Shown here piece by piece: positions 28,476 to 37,316 of a stretch of DNA of 64,000 nt. The DNA lies in contig CAWELH010000002.1 in NCBI GenBank assembly GCA_963809925.1, forward strand, positions 124,001-188,000, given 5' to 3'. Position 1 is the first letter of the stretch. Every line of letters begins with the position of its first letter. The position numbers and the translations under genes are program-made. Origin of the DNA: DASQZK01 sp963809925. GTDB taxonomy: Bacteria > Bacteroidota > Bacteroidia > Bacteroidales > GCA-2748055. The notes under the pieces were generated by a model. That model had not been told where the DNA came from, did no database searches, and worked only from the letters and a program-made list of their open reading frames with translations.

Positions 28476-29282
28476 TCAGATCCCGGATTCTTCAATGCTG
28501 CTGCCTGCACTTCTCATATACCATTTGCCAAGTATTATCATGATATTTGTCACATAGACAATGCAGGCAGGCACCCACATAATCAGACCTGCCATCTGCT
28601 GGTCAACAGCACTTGTGATTCCCCATTTTCCTGTAATGAGTTCTCCAACAGCAGGGTTTCCCCCTATGAAAAAAGAACTGTACAATCCGGCCGGGGCAAA
28701 GGTGATAAATATACCAAGGACTGTACATCCCACACAGGCTGAGAAGAGATAGAGCGAGCTTTCAAGCGGACTCAGTCTCATGAACTTTATAGGTGCAAAA
28801 ACCGGCCATATAAAAATATAGCCAAGTATCAGCGAGGCTGTAATCTGCCCAGCCATCATAGCTTGCGAGTGCTTCATCACTTCAAAAACTATGGGTATAT
28901 GACTGATCCACATTGTACCGATACCCAGGACCCAGGTGACAAGCGGATAAAAAATCATTCTGCCCAACGTTGTCCAGCCGGATTTGCTAAATACACGATT
29001 CAGGAAAGCCGCATCAGTACCTGCCAGCAATAGCGGAGGAATAATCAGCAGGAAAAAAATGTGTTGTACCATATGTGCGCTGAAAAGGTATGTCATGCCC
29101 AGGGATTCGATCGGCGACATGGTCATAATGACAAACAGGAGTATACCTGCAACGTAATAGGAACTGTTAGGTTTAAACCTGAAGCCTACGGTTCCCAGAT
29201 GGAACATGATAAGGCCTAAGGTGATGAAAATGGCAGGCCAGTTCAAAACCCATTCTGTAATATGAAATTCAGGTGTTATCAT
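28476..29282 (-). CDS. ctaG: CtaG-type cytochrome c oxidase assembly factor (caa3_CtaG)
   Basis: 268 residues with about seven membrane helices. SAHMVQHIFFLLIIPPLLLAGTD is the typical His-containing conserved region of caa3_CtaG proteins, which take part in building the copper center of caa3 oxidases; these are unrelated to the Cox11-type CtaG. The ATG at 29282 overlaps the coxC stop in an ATGA, indicating translational coupling. An upstream GTG (29324) lies inside coxC and is less likely. Confidence 0.85.
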   Translation of the reverse strand: MITPEFHITEWVLNWPAIFITLGLIMFHLGTVGFRFKPNSSYYVAGILLFVIMTMSPIESLGMTYLFSAHMVQHIFFLLIIPPLLLAGTDAAFLNRVFSKSGWTTLGRMIFYPLVTWVLGIGTMWISHIPIVFEVMKHSQAMMAGQITASLILGYIFIWPVFAPIKFMRLSPLESSLYLFSACVGCTVLGIFITFAPAGLYSSFFIGGNPAVGELITGKWGITSAVDQQMAGLIMWVPACIVYVTNIMIILGKWYMRSAGSSIEESGI

Positions 29283-29827
29283 AATATTGATCCAATATAT
29301 ACAACACAGAAAACTACCAGCCACACACCGTCGACAAAATGCCAGTAAACAGAAGCCGATTCAAGAGCAGAGCTTTCAATGCGTCTGAATTTACCTGTCA
29401 GGATCATCGATGTTAAAATGCTCAGGACAATCAATCCGATGAGTACATGAAGTCCATGAAATCCAGTGAGAGTAAAGAAGGCAGATCCAAAGACATCTCT
29501 GCTGATCGTCACATTATCGTTGTACAGATGGTAGTACTCAGTTCCCTGACCAATGAGAAAAATCAGACCCAGAATTATTGTAAGGATCATCCAGAACCTG
29601 ACGCTTTTTCGTTTTCCTTTACGCAACCTTGTTTCCGCAATAATCATTGTTGCACTGCTTGCGAAAAGGAGAATACTGAAAAACCCTGTTTTCATTACAT
29701 CCAGATATTTTGCTGTATCGGAGAGCTTACCGTCCGGCCTGCTGTAAGCGACATAGGAGATGATCAGTGCCAGGAAAAAGAAGGCTTCCGATCCAACAAA
29801 AATTTTCATCATCAGCTTACTTTTCAT
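29279..29827 (-). CDS. coxC: Cytochrome c oxidase subunit III
   Basis: 182 residues with five membrane helices, the short bacterial form lacking the first two helices of mitochondrial subunit III. It has the conserved GSEAFFFLALIISY near the start, TGFHGLHVLIGL, and YWHFVDGVWLVVF at the end. The ATG at 29827 overlaps the end of coxA by 11 bases; a longer frame to 29929 lies wholly in coxA and is rejected. Part of the caa3-type oxidase. Confidence 0.93.
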   Translation of the reverse strand: MKSKLMMKIFVGSEAFFFLALIISYVAYSRPDGKLSDTAKYLDVMKTGFFSILLFASSATMIIAETRLRKGKRKSVRFWMILTIILGLIFLIGQGTEYYHLYNDNVTISRDVFGSAFFTLTGFHGLHVLIGLIVLSILTSMILTGKFRRIESSALESASVYWHFVDGVWLVVFCVVYIGSIL

Positions 29828-31502
29828 TTCTTTCCCTCCTCTTATTTTCCTGTACTTTCCAGTCGGGGTTATCGGGATGCTCAAGGTCCCAGATCGGCCG
29901 GCGGCTGCGGACCAGCGGAACTGCTTCAAAGTTCTTCAGTGGTGGTGGAGAAGAAGTCAGCCACTCGAGATTCCAGGCTTGCCAAGGGTTGTCTCCTGCC
30001 GGCCGGCCTCTGCGCAGGCTGATAAAAATGTTGTAAAGAAACAGAAAAAACGATGCACCGAAAACAAAAGCCATGACTGTTGAAAACATATTGATGCTGC
30101 CAAGATATGGCAGGTCGGGGTAAGTAAAAACCCGCCTGGGCATGCCAAGAAGCCCGAGGAAATGGAATACGAAAAATGTACCGTTGAAACCGATAAAGAA
30201 TAGCCAGAAATGCCATTTACCGATTTTCTCTGAAAGCATTTTGCCTGAAATTTTAGGAAACCAGTAATATGCGCCGGCAAATCCACCAGTCAGCGATGCT
30301 CCGATAAAGACGTAATGGATGTGTGCCACTACAAAATACGTATCGGTCAGTCGCCAGTCGACGGGGACGATCGAAAAACCGACGCCGCTTAAACCTCCAA
30401 CTGTAAAATCAATGAGAAGGGCGAGGGCAAATAACATCGCCGTGGTAAACCTTACCGATCCTCCCCACATTGTGGCCGCCCAGTTGAATATTTTAATCCC
30501 TGTGGGGATGGCGATCAGCATGCTTGTGGCAGCAAAGAACGCATTAAAGGTTGTGCCAAGTCCCACTGCGAACATATGATGTGCCCATACCCCGAAAGAA
30601 AGCAGGGTTATAGCTACTGTTGAAGCAGCAACGAAGCTGTAGCCGAAAATTGGTTTTCTTGAAAATACAGGTATTACCTCCGAAACGATACCAAAGGCAG
30701 GCAGAGCGAGGATGTACACTTCCGGATGTCCAAATGTCCAGAAAAGGTGCTGCCACATCACAGCATTACCCCCGGTACCGGTAGTGAAAAAGTGGGCATG
30801 CATCAGCCTGTCGATAAGGATCATGACCAGACCTGCATTCAGGACCGGGAATGCGGCAAGGATAAGGAATGCATTGACAAAGACCATCCATACAAATAAG
30901 GGCAAGCGATTAAAGGATAAACCCTTTGTTCTCATTGTCAATGTAGTGACGACAAAATTCAGTGCCGCACCAACAGTCCCTATTCCCATCAGCAATAAGC
31001 TGATGGCCCAATAGTCGACTCCTGGCGAAGAGCTGTAATTTGTTTCACTGAGCGGCGCATAGCTAAACCATCCCACATTTGGCGCCCCGCCGGCAAGAAA
31101 GCTGAAATACAGGATAATACCGCCAAGCAGAAACATCCAGAAACTGAAAGCGTTTAGACGTGGGAATGCCATTTCATTCGCCCCGATCATCAAAGGAAGC
31201 AAATAAGTGGCAAAACCGATCAGCATCGGCGTAAGTACCATAAAGATCATCGTAGTACCGTGCATTGAGAAAATCTGGTTATACGCCTCCGGAGTTAAAA
31301 AGCTGTTTTCTGGGCTCGCAAGCTGGATGCGCATAAGCATCGCTTCCACAAAGCCAACCAGGAAGAAAAAGAGAGCACTCCAGAGGTACATAATGCCAAT
31401 CTGCTTATGGTCTACGGTCGATATCCATTGCAGGAATCCGTTCGTTGAGCGGAGACTCGGTAAAGGTTCGGCGGACTCAGGGATGTGTATGGCCAATTTC
31501 AT
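29817..31502 (-). CDS. coxA: Cytochrome c oxidase subunit I
   Basis: 561 residues, twelve helices, heme-copper oxidase type A. Low-spin heme ligands: FSMHGTTMIF and VAHIHYVFIG. CuB site: FGHPEVYIL, giving the His, the cross-linked Tyr and the glutamate of the D channel (A1 type), plus GVWAHHMF. The C-terminus bears a charged tail (ENKRRERNEK). The subunit reduces O2 to water and pumps protons. Its ATG overlaps the coxB stop in an ATGA. This gene shows that the organism can respire oxygen. Confidence 0.97.
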   Translation of the reverse strand: MKLAIHIPESAEPLPSLRSTNGFLQWISTVDHKQIGIMYLWSALFFFLVGFVEAMLMRIQLASPENSFLTPEAYNQIFSMHGTTMIFMVLTPMLIGFATYLLPLMIGANEMAFPRLNAFSFWMFLLGGIILYFSFLAGGAPNVGWFSYAPLSETNYSSSPGVDYWAISLLLMGIGTVGAALNFVVTTLTMRTKGLSFNRLPLFVWMVFVNAFLILAAFPVLNAGLVMILIDRLMHAHFFTTGTGGNAVMWQHLFWTFGHPEVYILALPAFGIVSEVIPVFSRKPIFGYSFVAASTVAITLLSFGVWAHHMFAVGLGTTFNAFFAATSMLIAIPTGIKIFNWAATMWGGSVRFTTAMLFALALLIDFTVGGLSGVGFSIVPVDWRLTDTYFVVAHIHYVFIGASLTGGFAGAYYWFPKISGKMLSEKIGKWHFWLFFIGFNGTFFVFHFLGLLGMPRRVFTYPDLPYLGSINMFSTVMAFVFGASFFLFLYNIFISLRRGRPAGDNPWQAWNLEWLTSSPPPLKNFEAVPLVRSRRPIWDLEHPDNPDWKVQENKRRERNEK

Positions 31503-32461
31503 TTCAGACCCTCCAGGTAGATTTCCAAATCATTGATTTCTTTATCACTTAGCATAAAATCGGGCATATGGGCACCCATTTTAATATTCTGAGGATTTCT
31601 CAGCCATCTTTTCATATTTTCTGAATTATTTGACATCATCCCGCTGAGTATCGTGGCACGGGAGCCTACGTGACTAAGATCAGGACCTATTCTGGCTATT
31701 GCCGGTGTCCCTGTAATAGCATGACAATTGGCACAGGTTTTTTTCTGAAACAGTAATGCACCGTCTCTTCCCGGCCCGTTTGCAGGTATCGCAGGGACAC
31801 TTTGCTGGTCACTGATCCAGCGATCATATTCGTCTTCCGGCTCAGCCACCACACGGATCAGCATCCAGGCATGCTGAGTACCACAATACTCACTGCATGC
31901 ACCCTGAAAGGTTCCTATACTGTCAGATTCTATCCATGCATAGTTCAGCCGGCCGGGTATTGCATCTGTCTTCCTTCCAAGTGCAGGCACCCACCAACTG
32001 TGAATTACATCCGCGGATTCGATACGCATCAGTAACTTTTTTCCTGCAGGAATGTGAAGCTCATTGGCAGTAACGACCTCTCGTTTGGGATACCTGAATT
32101 CCCACCACCATTGGTGAGCCACCACAACAATATCCGGTGACTCCTTTCCACTGAACGACTTATTGATCTGTTGCATTGATTTAACTGTAAGCAGAAAAAA
32201 TAATGAAACGGCCAGAAATGGTACAATAGTCCAGATATATTCGAGCTTGCTATTCTCATGAACCTGAGATGGCTTGTCAGGCCGTACCTTACTTCTATAT
32301 AGATATCCACCCAGAACGACCATTAATGTCACAATCAAAATGATAATGCCCGCCAGTATCAGAAAATCCACAAACAGATTATTTATATTGTAGGCGTCGG
32401 AGGAGGAAGCCTGTGACATGGAAGAAAAGAAGTGCTTCAAGGAATCGAATAAATGAGTCAT
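31499..32461 (-). CDS. coxB: Cytochrome c oxidase subunit II with fused cytochrome c (caa3 type)
   Basis: About 320 residues. Two N-terminal helices (about 32-55 and 77-97) are followed by a cupredoxin domain with the CuA site: HSWWVPALGRK and GACSEYCGTQHAWM. A C-terminal cytochrome c domain follows, with CANCH and a methionine candidate in GAHMPDFM, so the enzyme is caa3-type and can take electrons directly from the bc partner. ATG at 32461 chosen because the residues upstream of it (start at 32542) are not conserved-looking. It is the first gene of the seven-gene operon. TAGCTTTT in the leader is a possible weak -7 element. Confidence 0.93.
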   Translation of the reverse strand: MTHLFDSLKHFFSSMSQASSSDAYNINNLFVDFLILAGIIILIVTLMVVLGGYLYRSKVRPDKPSQVHENSKLEYIWTIVPFLAVSLFFLLTVKSMQQINKSFSGKESPDIVVVAHQWWWEFRYPKREVVTANELHIPAGKKLLMRIESADVIHSWWVPALGRKTDAIPGRLNYAWIESDSIGTFQGACSEYCGTQHAWMLIRVVAEPEDEYDRWISDQQSVPAIPANGPGRDGALLFQKKTCANCHAITGTPAIARIGPDLSHVGSRATILSGMMSNNSENMKRWLRNPQNIKMGAHMPDFMLSDKEINDLEIYLEGLK

Positions 32462-32669
32462 TTTTTCGACTTTAGATCGTTCAACTATCCGATATCTTAA
32501 GAGAAAAGATATAAACCCGCCGTACCCGGCTGCATAAAACATACAAAAAGCTAAACATCCCAGTAAAAAATTAGTTTATAAAATCTTATCCCTGGTGTCC
32601 GGTTTAAAAAATTAAATATGTTGTGGGTAAGCTCCATCGATTATTGAAAAAACCCGATGGCTATAAACC

Positions 32670-34064
32670 TTACTTTTTGCTGTCCTTTTGCCGGAAATGC
32701 AATGCCGTACTCTTCTCATCCGCCCTGTTTTTCAGACCAGTTGCCGGCACAAGTAATATCACTGTAACAAATGCCAGGATCAGAAAGGCGAAGTTGTATC
32801 CTGCGAGACCTCCGCCCTTACTGGCTACCAGGGCTCCCATCAAAGCCGCACTGAATAACTGTCCCGTACTTGTGAAGATAGTCAGAAGGCTTTGTCCGGC
32901 TGCACGTTGTTCTGGCCCGGTCTCATTATTCATGATATACCTTAGAGGTGCACCCAGGAGGAAGGCCAAACCCACTCCTACAAGGACACCGGAGGAATAA
33001 AAGACGAGGTGGTCGATCTTCATCAGGGACAAGATAAATAAGCCGGCAATGACCAGGATAATGCCAATGAATATGACAAGTTTGGATCCAGCCTTATCGA
33101 TAATCTTTCCCGCCGCCGGAGCTGCGATGAACAGGGTGGAAACGAGCGGTATCATCATAAAACTGGCCGTGGACTCGCTGACGTTAAAAGCCGATTTCGC
33201 CATTGATGGAAAATAAATGGTAGCCAGTTCTCCCAGCCCTCCTCCAAAGGCAATGAAATAGGTAAAAAGAAGCTGCCTTGACCGGAGAAGTTTTAGGTGG
33301 ATTGTAGGATGATCAGAAGTTTTCTGAATATGGTAAAAAACCGGGAGCGTAAGTAATGAGGCCAGTATGAAAGGCCAGACCTTATATGAGGTGACACTGG
33401 CAAAGAAATGCCCGGCATTTATCTGGTTTATTCCATATGAAAATGCAGCCAGTGAGAAAATGAGAAGCATCATGCCGGGCCAGTCAAATTTCCCGGTACT
33501 TTTTCCCTTCCGGGAGGACAGTATCCTTAGCGAAAAAAAAACGAGTATGCCGGCGAACGGAATATTAACACCAAAAATCCACCGCCAGCTTATGAGGAGA
33601 AGTGCTCCGCCAACTGCAGGGCCAATGATAAATGCCAGACCGAATACGGCACCGATAAGTCCAAGGGCCGAACCCTGCCTTTTTTGTGGAATTGTGTCTC
33701 CGATCACGGCTGCTGCAACAGGAAAGATACCGCCGGCACCGAAGCCCTGAATAGCCCGTCCTGCAAGTATCATTGTAAAACTATTTGAAAGCATTACGGC
33801 AACTGAACCGGCAGCGAAAATCAGCAGATCAATGGTGTACACAATACGACGGCCATGAATATCGGAAAGCTTCCCCATGAGGGGAGCCGAAACCAGGCTG
33901 AATAATACATAGATACTGAAGATCCAGGGAATGTCGCGGTCGGATATACTAAGCGCGTTTTGTATCGAAGGTATAGCCGGTCCGATCACGGCGATATCCA
34001 ACGCCCCCATCAATACTCCGGCGAAAAGCAGTATCAGGATCCTTGTTGTAGATTTAGAAACCAT
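32670..34064 (-). CDS. MFS transporter, DHA2 drug:H+ antiporter-like
   Basis: 464 residues with 12-14 membrane segments. MFS motif A is seen as GKLSDIHGRRI between helices 2 and 3. The GALDIAVIGPAIPSIQ start and RAIQGFGAGGIFPVA, GLAFIIGPAVGGALL and SWRWIFGVNIP segments are those of EmrB/QacA-type exporters. Substrate unknown; proton-driven drug or metabolite export is the usual role. It begins nine bases after the universal stress protein gene, so the two form an operon. Confidence 0.88.
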   Translation of the reverse strand: MVSKSTTRILILLFAGVLMGALDIAVIGPAIPSIQNALSISDRDIPWIFSIYVLFSLVSAPLMGKLSDIHGRRIVYTIDLLIFAAGSVAVMLSNSFTMILAGRAIQGFGAGGIFPVAAAVIGDTIPQKRQGSALGLIGAVFGLAFIIGPAVGGALLLISWRWIFGVNIPFAGILVFFSLRILSSRKGKSTGKFDWPGMMLLIFSLAAFSYGINQINAGHFFASVTSYKVWPFILASLLTLPVFYHIQKTSDHPTIHLKLLRSRQLLFTYFIAFGGGLGELATIYFPSMAKSAFNVSESTASFMMIPLVSTLFIAAPAAGKIIDKAGSKLVIFIGIILVIAGLFILSLMKIDHLVFYSSGVLVGVGLAFLLGAPLRYIMNNETGPEQRAAGQSLLTIFTSTGQLFSAALMGALVASKGGGLAGYNFAFLILAFVTVILLVPATGLKNRADEKSTALHFRQKDSKK

Positions 34065-34073
34065 CCCTGACTG

Positions 34074-34940
34074 CTATTCATAATACATACCTTCGGTTTT
34101 GAAACTTTCAGTGACAATTCCAATATGTCGGTTTGAGATGACAAGAACAGGAATAGCGGATTTGTTAATCATCTGATGGGCGTAGTTTCCGATGAGCAGA
34201 TTGCTGATGCTCTTTTCCTGTTCCGACATAATTGAAATCAGGTCAGCCTTTACCTTATTTGCATAATCGAGGGTAATATCTGTAATATTTTCTCCGTAGA
34301 GAGAATCTCTAACACATTTCACCTTCAGCATATCAAGATAGCTCTCCACCTGACTTGCATACAATTCAATACGTTTGTTAATATCCTCGGCCTTTGCAGA
34401 AGTTACTGTCACTACATGTATTTCAGCACCAAAGAGTGAAGCAAGCTTTCCTGTGAAAGGAACTTTTTCGCGTGTTTCGAGGGTGGCATCAACGGGCAGG
34501 ATAATCTTTTTTAAACTCTTTGGTACTTTGTCTCCTCTCACCGTAAACACTGGCCTGCTCGTCGATGAAATAATCTTAAATGCATTACTGCCAATGAACA
34601 GTTCTTCGAAACCCGATCCGCCATGTGTTGACATTACAATCACTGAATCATCAAAGGCTTCAGCCTGTTCTGTAACTGCATTATGGATCTTTCCGTGTTT
34701 AATAATTTTTGAAAAATCGATACCCTTGACCTTCGGGCTGTAGCGTTCTATCAAGGCTGCTAAACCATTTTCCACCTTTTTCCGCTCCCTCTCAGCTTCG
34801 CTCTGATAATCACCTTCAGTGGGCGGAATTACATGAACAAGCTGTATGTCTGCTTTATATTTAACGGCAAGGATAAGGGCTAAATCCAGGCCTTTCAGTG
34901 ACTGCCCGGAAAGATCAACAGGTACAATAATGTTTTTCAT
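34074..34940 (-). CDS. Tandem-domain universal stress protein
   Basis: 288 residues with two Usp domains (about 1-145 and 150-288). Domain one begins MKNIIVPVDLSGQSLKGL and ends with STHGGSGFEELFIGSNAF, matching the nucleotide-binding G-x2-G-x9-G-S pattern. Domain two has KKIILPVDATLETREKVPF but its end (SEQEKSISNLLIGNYAH) has lost the first glycines, so only one site is likely to bind ATP. The ATG at 34940 is chosen; an upstream frame to 35054 is not Usp-like. Role: stress or starvation response, with the MFS exporter in the same transcript. Confidence 0.9.
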   Translation of the reverse strand: MKNIIVPVDLSGQSLKGLDLALILAVKYKADIQLVHVIPPTEGDYQSEAERERKKVENGLAALIERYSPKVKGIDFSKIIKHGKIHNAVTEQAEAFDDSVIVMSTHGGSGFEELFIGSNAFKIISSTSRPVFTVRGDKVPKSLKKIILPVDATLETREKVPFTGKLASLFGAEIHVVTVTSAKAEDINKRIELYASQVESYLDMLKVKCVRDSLYGENITDITLDYANKVKADLISIMSEQEKSISNLLIGNYAHQMINKSAIPVLVISNRHIGIVTESFKTEGMYYE

Positions 34941-35339
34941 ATTTACAATTATTAAGTATTGAGTAAGGCTACCGGCATTAGCTGTTTCTCTGAGAAAAAA
35001 AAAGGTACGCAAAAGCATTTGCTGTGAAACAATGATGAAAAGAACGCTGTACATGACAGTTTATTGAAATAGGTTAACAGCGCTGTATTCAAGATTGTTT
35101 TTTTTGTCGTTTACAGAAAGTCTGAATGATTTCGATTTAAAAGGTACAAATTTATTTTTACCACCGGAAGGAAAATGACAGGATGCAGTTTTCTACTGCT
35201 TCTCCAAACTGTCCGCGTTGAAAAATCCTGGGACCAAAAAAATAATAAACTAATTTAATATCTGCCTCAACCGCTAGATATATGGAATATTTTGATATTT
35301 TTACAAGATCTAAACCAACTAACAGATTTCATATTTCAG
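34941..35339. other. 399-base AT-rich divergent region between usp and DUF4249 genes
   Basis: No gene seen. On the minus strand TTG, 22 bases and TACCTTTT (35032 down to 35000) is a candidate usp promoter with one -7 mismatch. The plus-strand side leading to the DUF4249 gene holds AT-rich sequence (35240-35320) with TATTTTGA-like matches but no good pair of elements. Confidence 0.3.
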
Positions 35340-36587
35340 ATGAAACCCCTGATTAAAGTGCTGATTTTACTTGTCAGCCTTCAGGCATGTGTTGAGCCAT
35401 TTTCACCCGACATCACAAAATACGATGATTTACTTGTGGTTGACGCATTTCTGAGCAATGAGGAGACAGCGGCTGTCGTAAAACTATCCAGGAGTTTCCC
35501 TTACCAGTCAGATGTAAGCAAGCCGGAAACGAGTGCCATTGTAATTGTCTCGGATGAGGACGGGAAAAATTATCCTTTGTCCGAAACCTCCGATGGTCTT
35601 TACGAGTCTGGTTCCGATCTTGTTGCTGTGACAGGCAAACAATACATGCTAAGGATTGTGACAAGTGACGGCTCTGAGTATGAATCCGAGTTTCAGGAAT
35701 TGCTCAGGGCTGCACCTATCGACAGTGTTGATTTCTCAATTGCTATTGAGGATCACGGCACGCAGGGGTCGGCCTTAAATGGTGTACGTATTGTTCTAAA
35801 CAGTGACGATTCACAGGATATCTTCTCCAGGTACTACAAGTGGAACTGGGTAGAAACCTGGGAAATCAAACCTCCTTATCCTTACCCCGATCAGCAGCAA
35901 AGCTGTTGGCAAAGTCAACGATCTTCCGGAATTCATATCGGTACTACCCAAAACCTAGTCAGCAATTCAGTAAAGAATGAAAATCTTTTTTTCATTGGGA
36001 CAAATCAGAACAAACTCTCCGTACGATATTCAGTGGAGATCAAACAATCAGCACTGACCAGGGACAATTATATTTACCTCGATAAAATCAAAAAGATTAA
36101 TGAGGGGTCCGGTGGCTTCTTTGATCCCATACCCGGTCAGCTAATTGGTAATATCAGGAAGCTGGGCGATCCGGATTATCCAGTAATTGGGCTTTTTGAA
36201 GCGTCGGAAGTAACAACAAAACGAATTTTTATTGACAGGGTTGAGCTGAAATCACTGGGGTACATTGTATCAGGTTTTGCCGATTGCCAGGCGATGGAGA
36301 TCAGTGATTCACTCTATTTCAAGACTAAGAACTATATAAACTGGTGGTACCTTTTTCAATATTTCAGTTCATCATTGAATGACACAATTGTCTTTATCGT
36401 AAATCAACCAAAATGTTTTGACTGTTCCCGCATTGGTTCAAAGATAAAGCCGGTTTTTTGGAATGACTTTATCCCTGAGAATAGAGCGAAGAAGCAGGAT
36501 GAAATTTTCCCTGTGAATTCTGACCTCACTGGGGACCTGAAAAACCAAAGACTTATCAGGTACCCTGAGATCAAAATAGAAAACTGA
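35340..36587 (+). CDS. DUF4249 lipoprotein
   Basis: 415 residues from the ATG at 35340. A lipoprotein signal ends in VSLQAC (lipobox, Cys18), followed by VEPFSPDITKYDDLLVVDAFLSNE, the typical opening of DUF4249 proteins, which are outer-membrane lipoproteins of Bacteroidota nearly always encoded beside a TonB-dependent receptor. The Ig-like N-terminal part (VVKLSRSFPYQ.., VIVSDEDGKNYPL) precedes a mainly beta region with several cysteines near the C-terminus (QPKCFDCSRIGSK). The function is not known; a surface lid or substrate-binding partner of the receptor downstream is the likely role. First gene of a four-gene plus-strand cluster. Confidence 0.82.
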   Translation: MKPLIKVLILLVSLQACVEPFSPDITKYDDLLVVDAFLSNEETAAVVKLSRSFPYQSDVSKPETSAIVIVSDEDGKNYPLSETSDGLYESGSDLVAVTGKQYMLRIVTSDGSEYESEFQELLRAAPIDSVDFSIAIEDHGTQGSALNGVRIVLNSDDSQDIFSRYYKWNWVETWEIKPPYPYPDQQQSCWQSQRSSGIHIGTTQNLVSNSVKNENLFFIGTNQNKLSVRYSVEIKQSALTRDNYIYLDKIKKINEGSGGFFDPIPGQLIGNIRKLGDPDYPVIGLFEASEVTTKRIFIDRVELKSLGYIVSGFADCQAMEISDSLYFKTKNYINWWYLFQYFSSSLNDTIVFIVNQPKCFDCSRIGSKIKPVFWNDFIPENRAKKQDEIFPVNSDLTGDLKNQRLIRYPEIKIEN

Positions 36588-36599
36588 TACTTCAAAGCT

Positions 36600-37310
36600 A
36601 TGCAATATCTCATTTTTCTGTTTTCATTCATTAGCGCAATGCCGGTTTATTACAGCACCGGAAAGCCAGCTATGCCCTTTTCTGAAACTACCGGGGAGCT
36701 GAAGGCAGCGGAAACAGATTCTCTGAACTATCTGGTTAATGGATGGCTTTATCAGTACCAGACCGTGCAAAATGGTCATCCGTATTTCGGAGACCAGGGC
36801 TGGATCAGTGGAACCGTCACAACAAACTATGAAAGCTTCAAAAATGTACTTGTCAAATACGACATATACCAGGATGAGCTGATTATACCACTTTATAGGA
36901 AAGAAGGGACATATACCATTGTTATCAATCCTGGAACGCTAAAAAGTTTCACGATAAAAAATCATCATTTTATCAACCTGAACTATCTGATCTCCGACTG
37001 TGATAATACATACCCGGGATATTATGAAGTAATCTATGACGGGAATCTCAAACTGGTCTCCAAATGGCAAAAGCAGACCACTGACACGGATAAAATCAGT
37101 GGAGGTAGTTTTAAGATCGGGCGAACCATGTACCTCATCAGACATAACAAGCTTAATCCGATAAAAAGCAAAACATCTCTACTCAAATTATTTCCTGAAA
37201 ATAAGACTCAAATTAGAAAATATATTAGGGAAAAGCAGATCTATCTCAACAGATCAGGTGATACGCAGATCAGGGACCTGATTGAATATATTGATCAACT
37301 GTATGAATAA
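36600..37310 (+). CDS. Unknown secreted protein between DUF4249 and TonB receptor genes
   Basis: 236 residues, not recognised. It has a hydrophobic start (MQYLIFLFSFISAMPVYYS) likely to be a signal peptide. The middle (YLVNGWLYQYQTVQNGHPYF, KNVLVKYDIYQDELIIPLY) looks like a beta-rich secreted domain. The C-terminal third is rich in lysine, ending in a helix (TQIRDLIEYIDQLYE). It starts 12 bases after the DUF4249 stop and ends six bases before the TonB receptor start, so it is co-transcribed and probably part of the same outer-membrane system. Confidence 0.7.
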   Translation: MQYLIFLFSFISAMPVYYSTGKPAMPFSETTGELKAAETDSLNYLVNGWLYQYQTVQNGHPYFGDQGWISGTVTTNYESFKNVLVKYDIYQDELIIPLYRKEGTYTIVINPGTLKSFTIKNHHFINLNYLISDCDNTYPGYYEVIYDGNLKLVSKWQKQTTDTDKISGGSFKIGRTMYLIRHNKLNPIKSKTSLLKLFPENKTQIRKYIREKQIYLNRSGDTQIRDLIEYIDQLYE

Positions 37311-37316
37311 AACAAT

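Noticed and set aside
32634..32660. CCATCG...CGATGG stem after the MFS gene
   Set aside because: Only six pairs with a 15-base loop and no T run on the minus strand, so not called a terminator.
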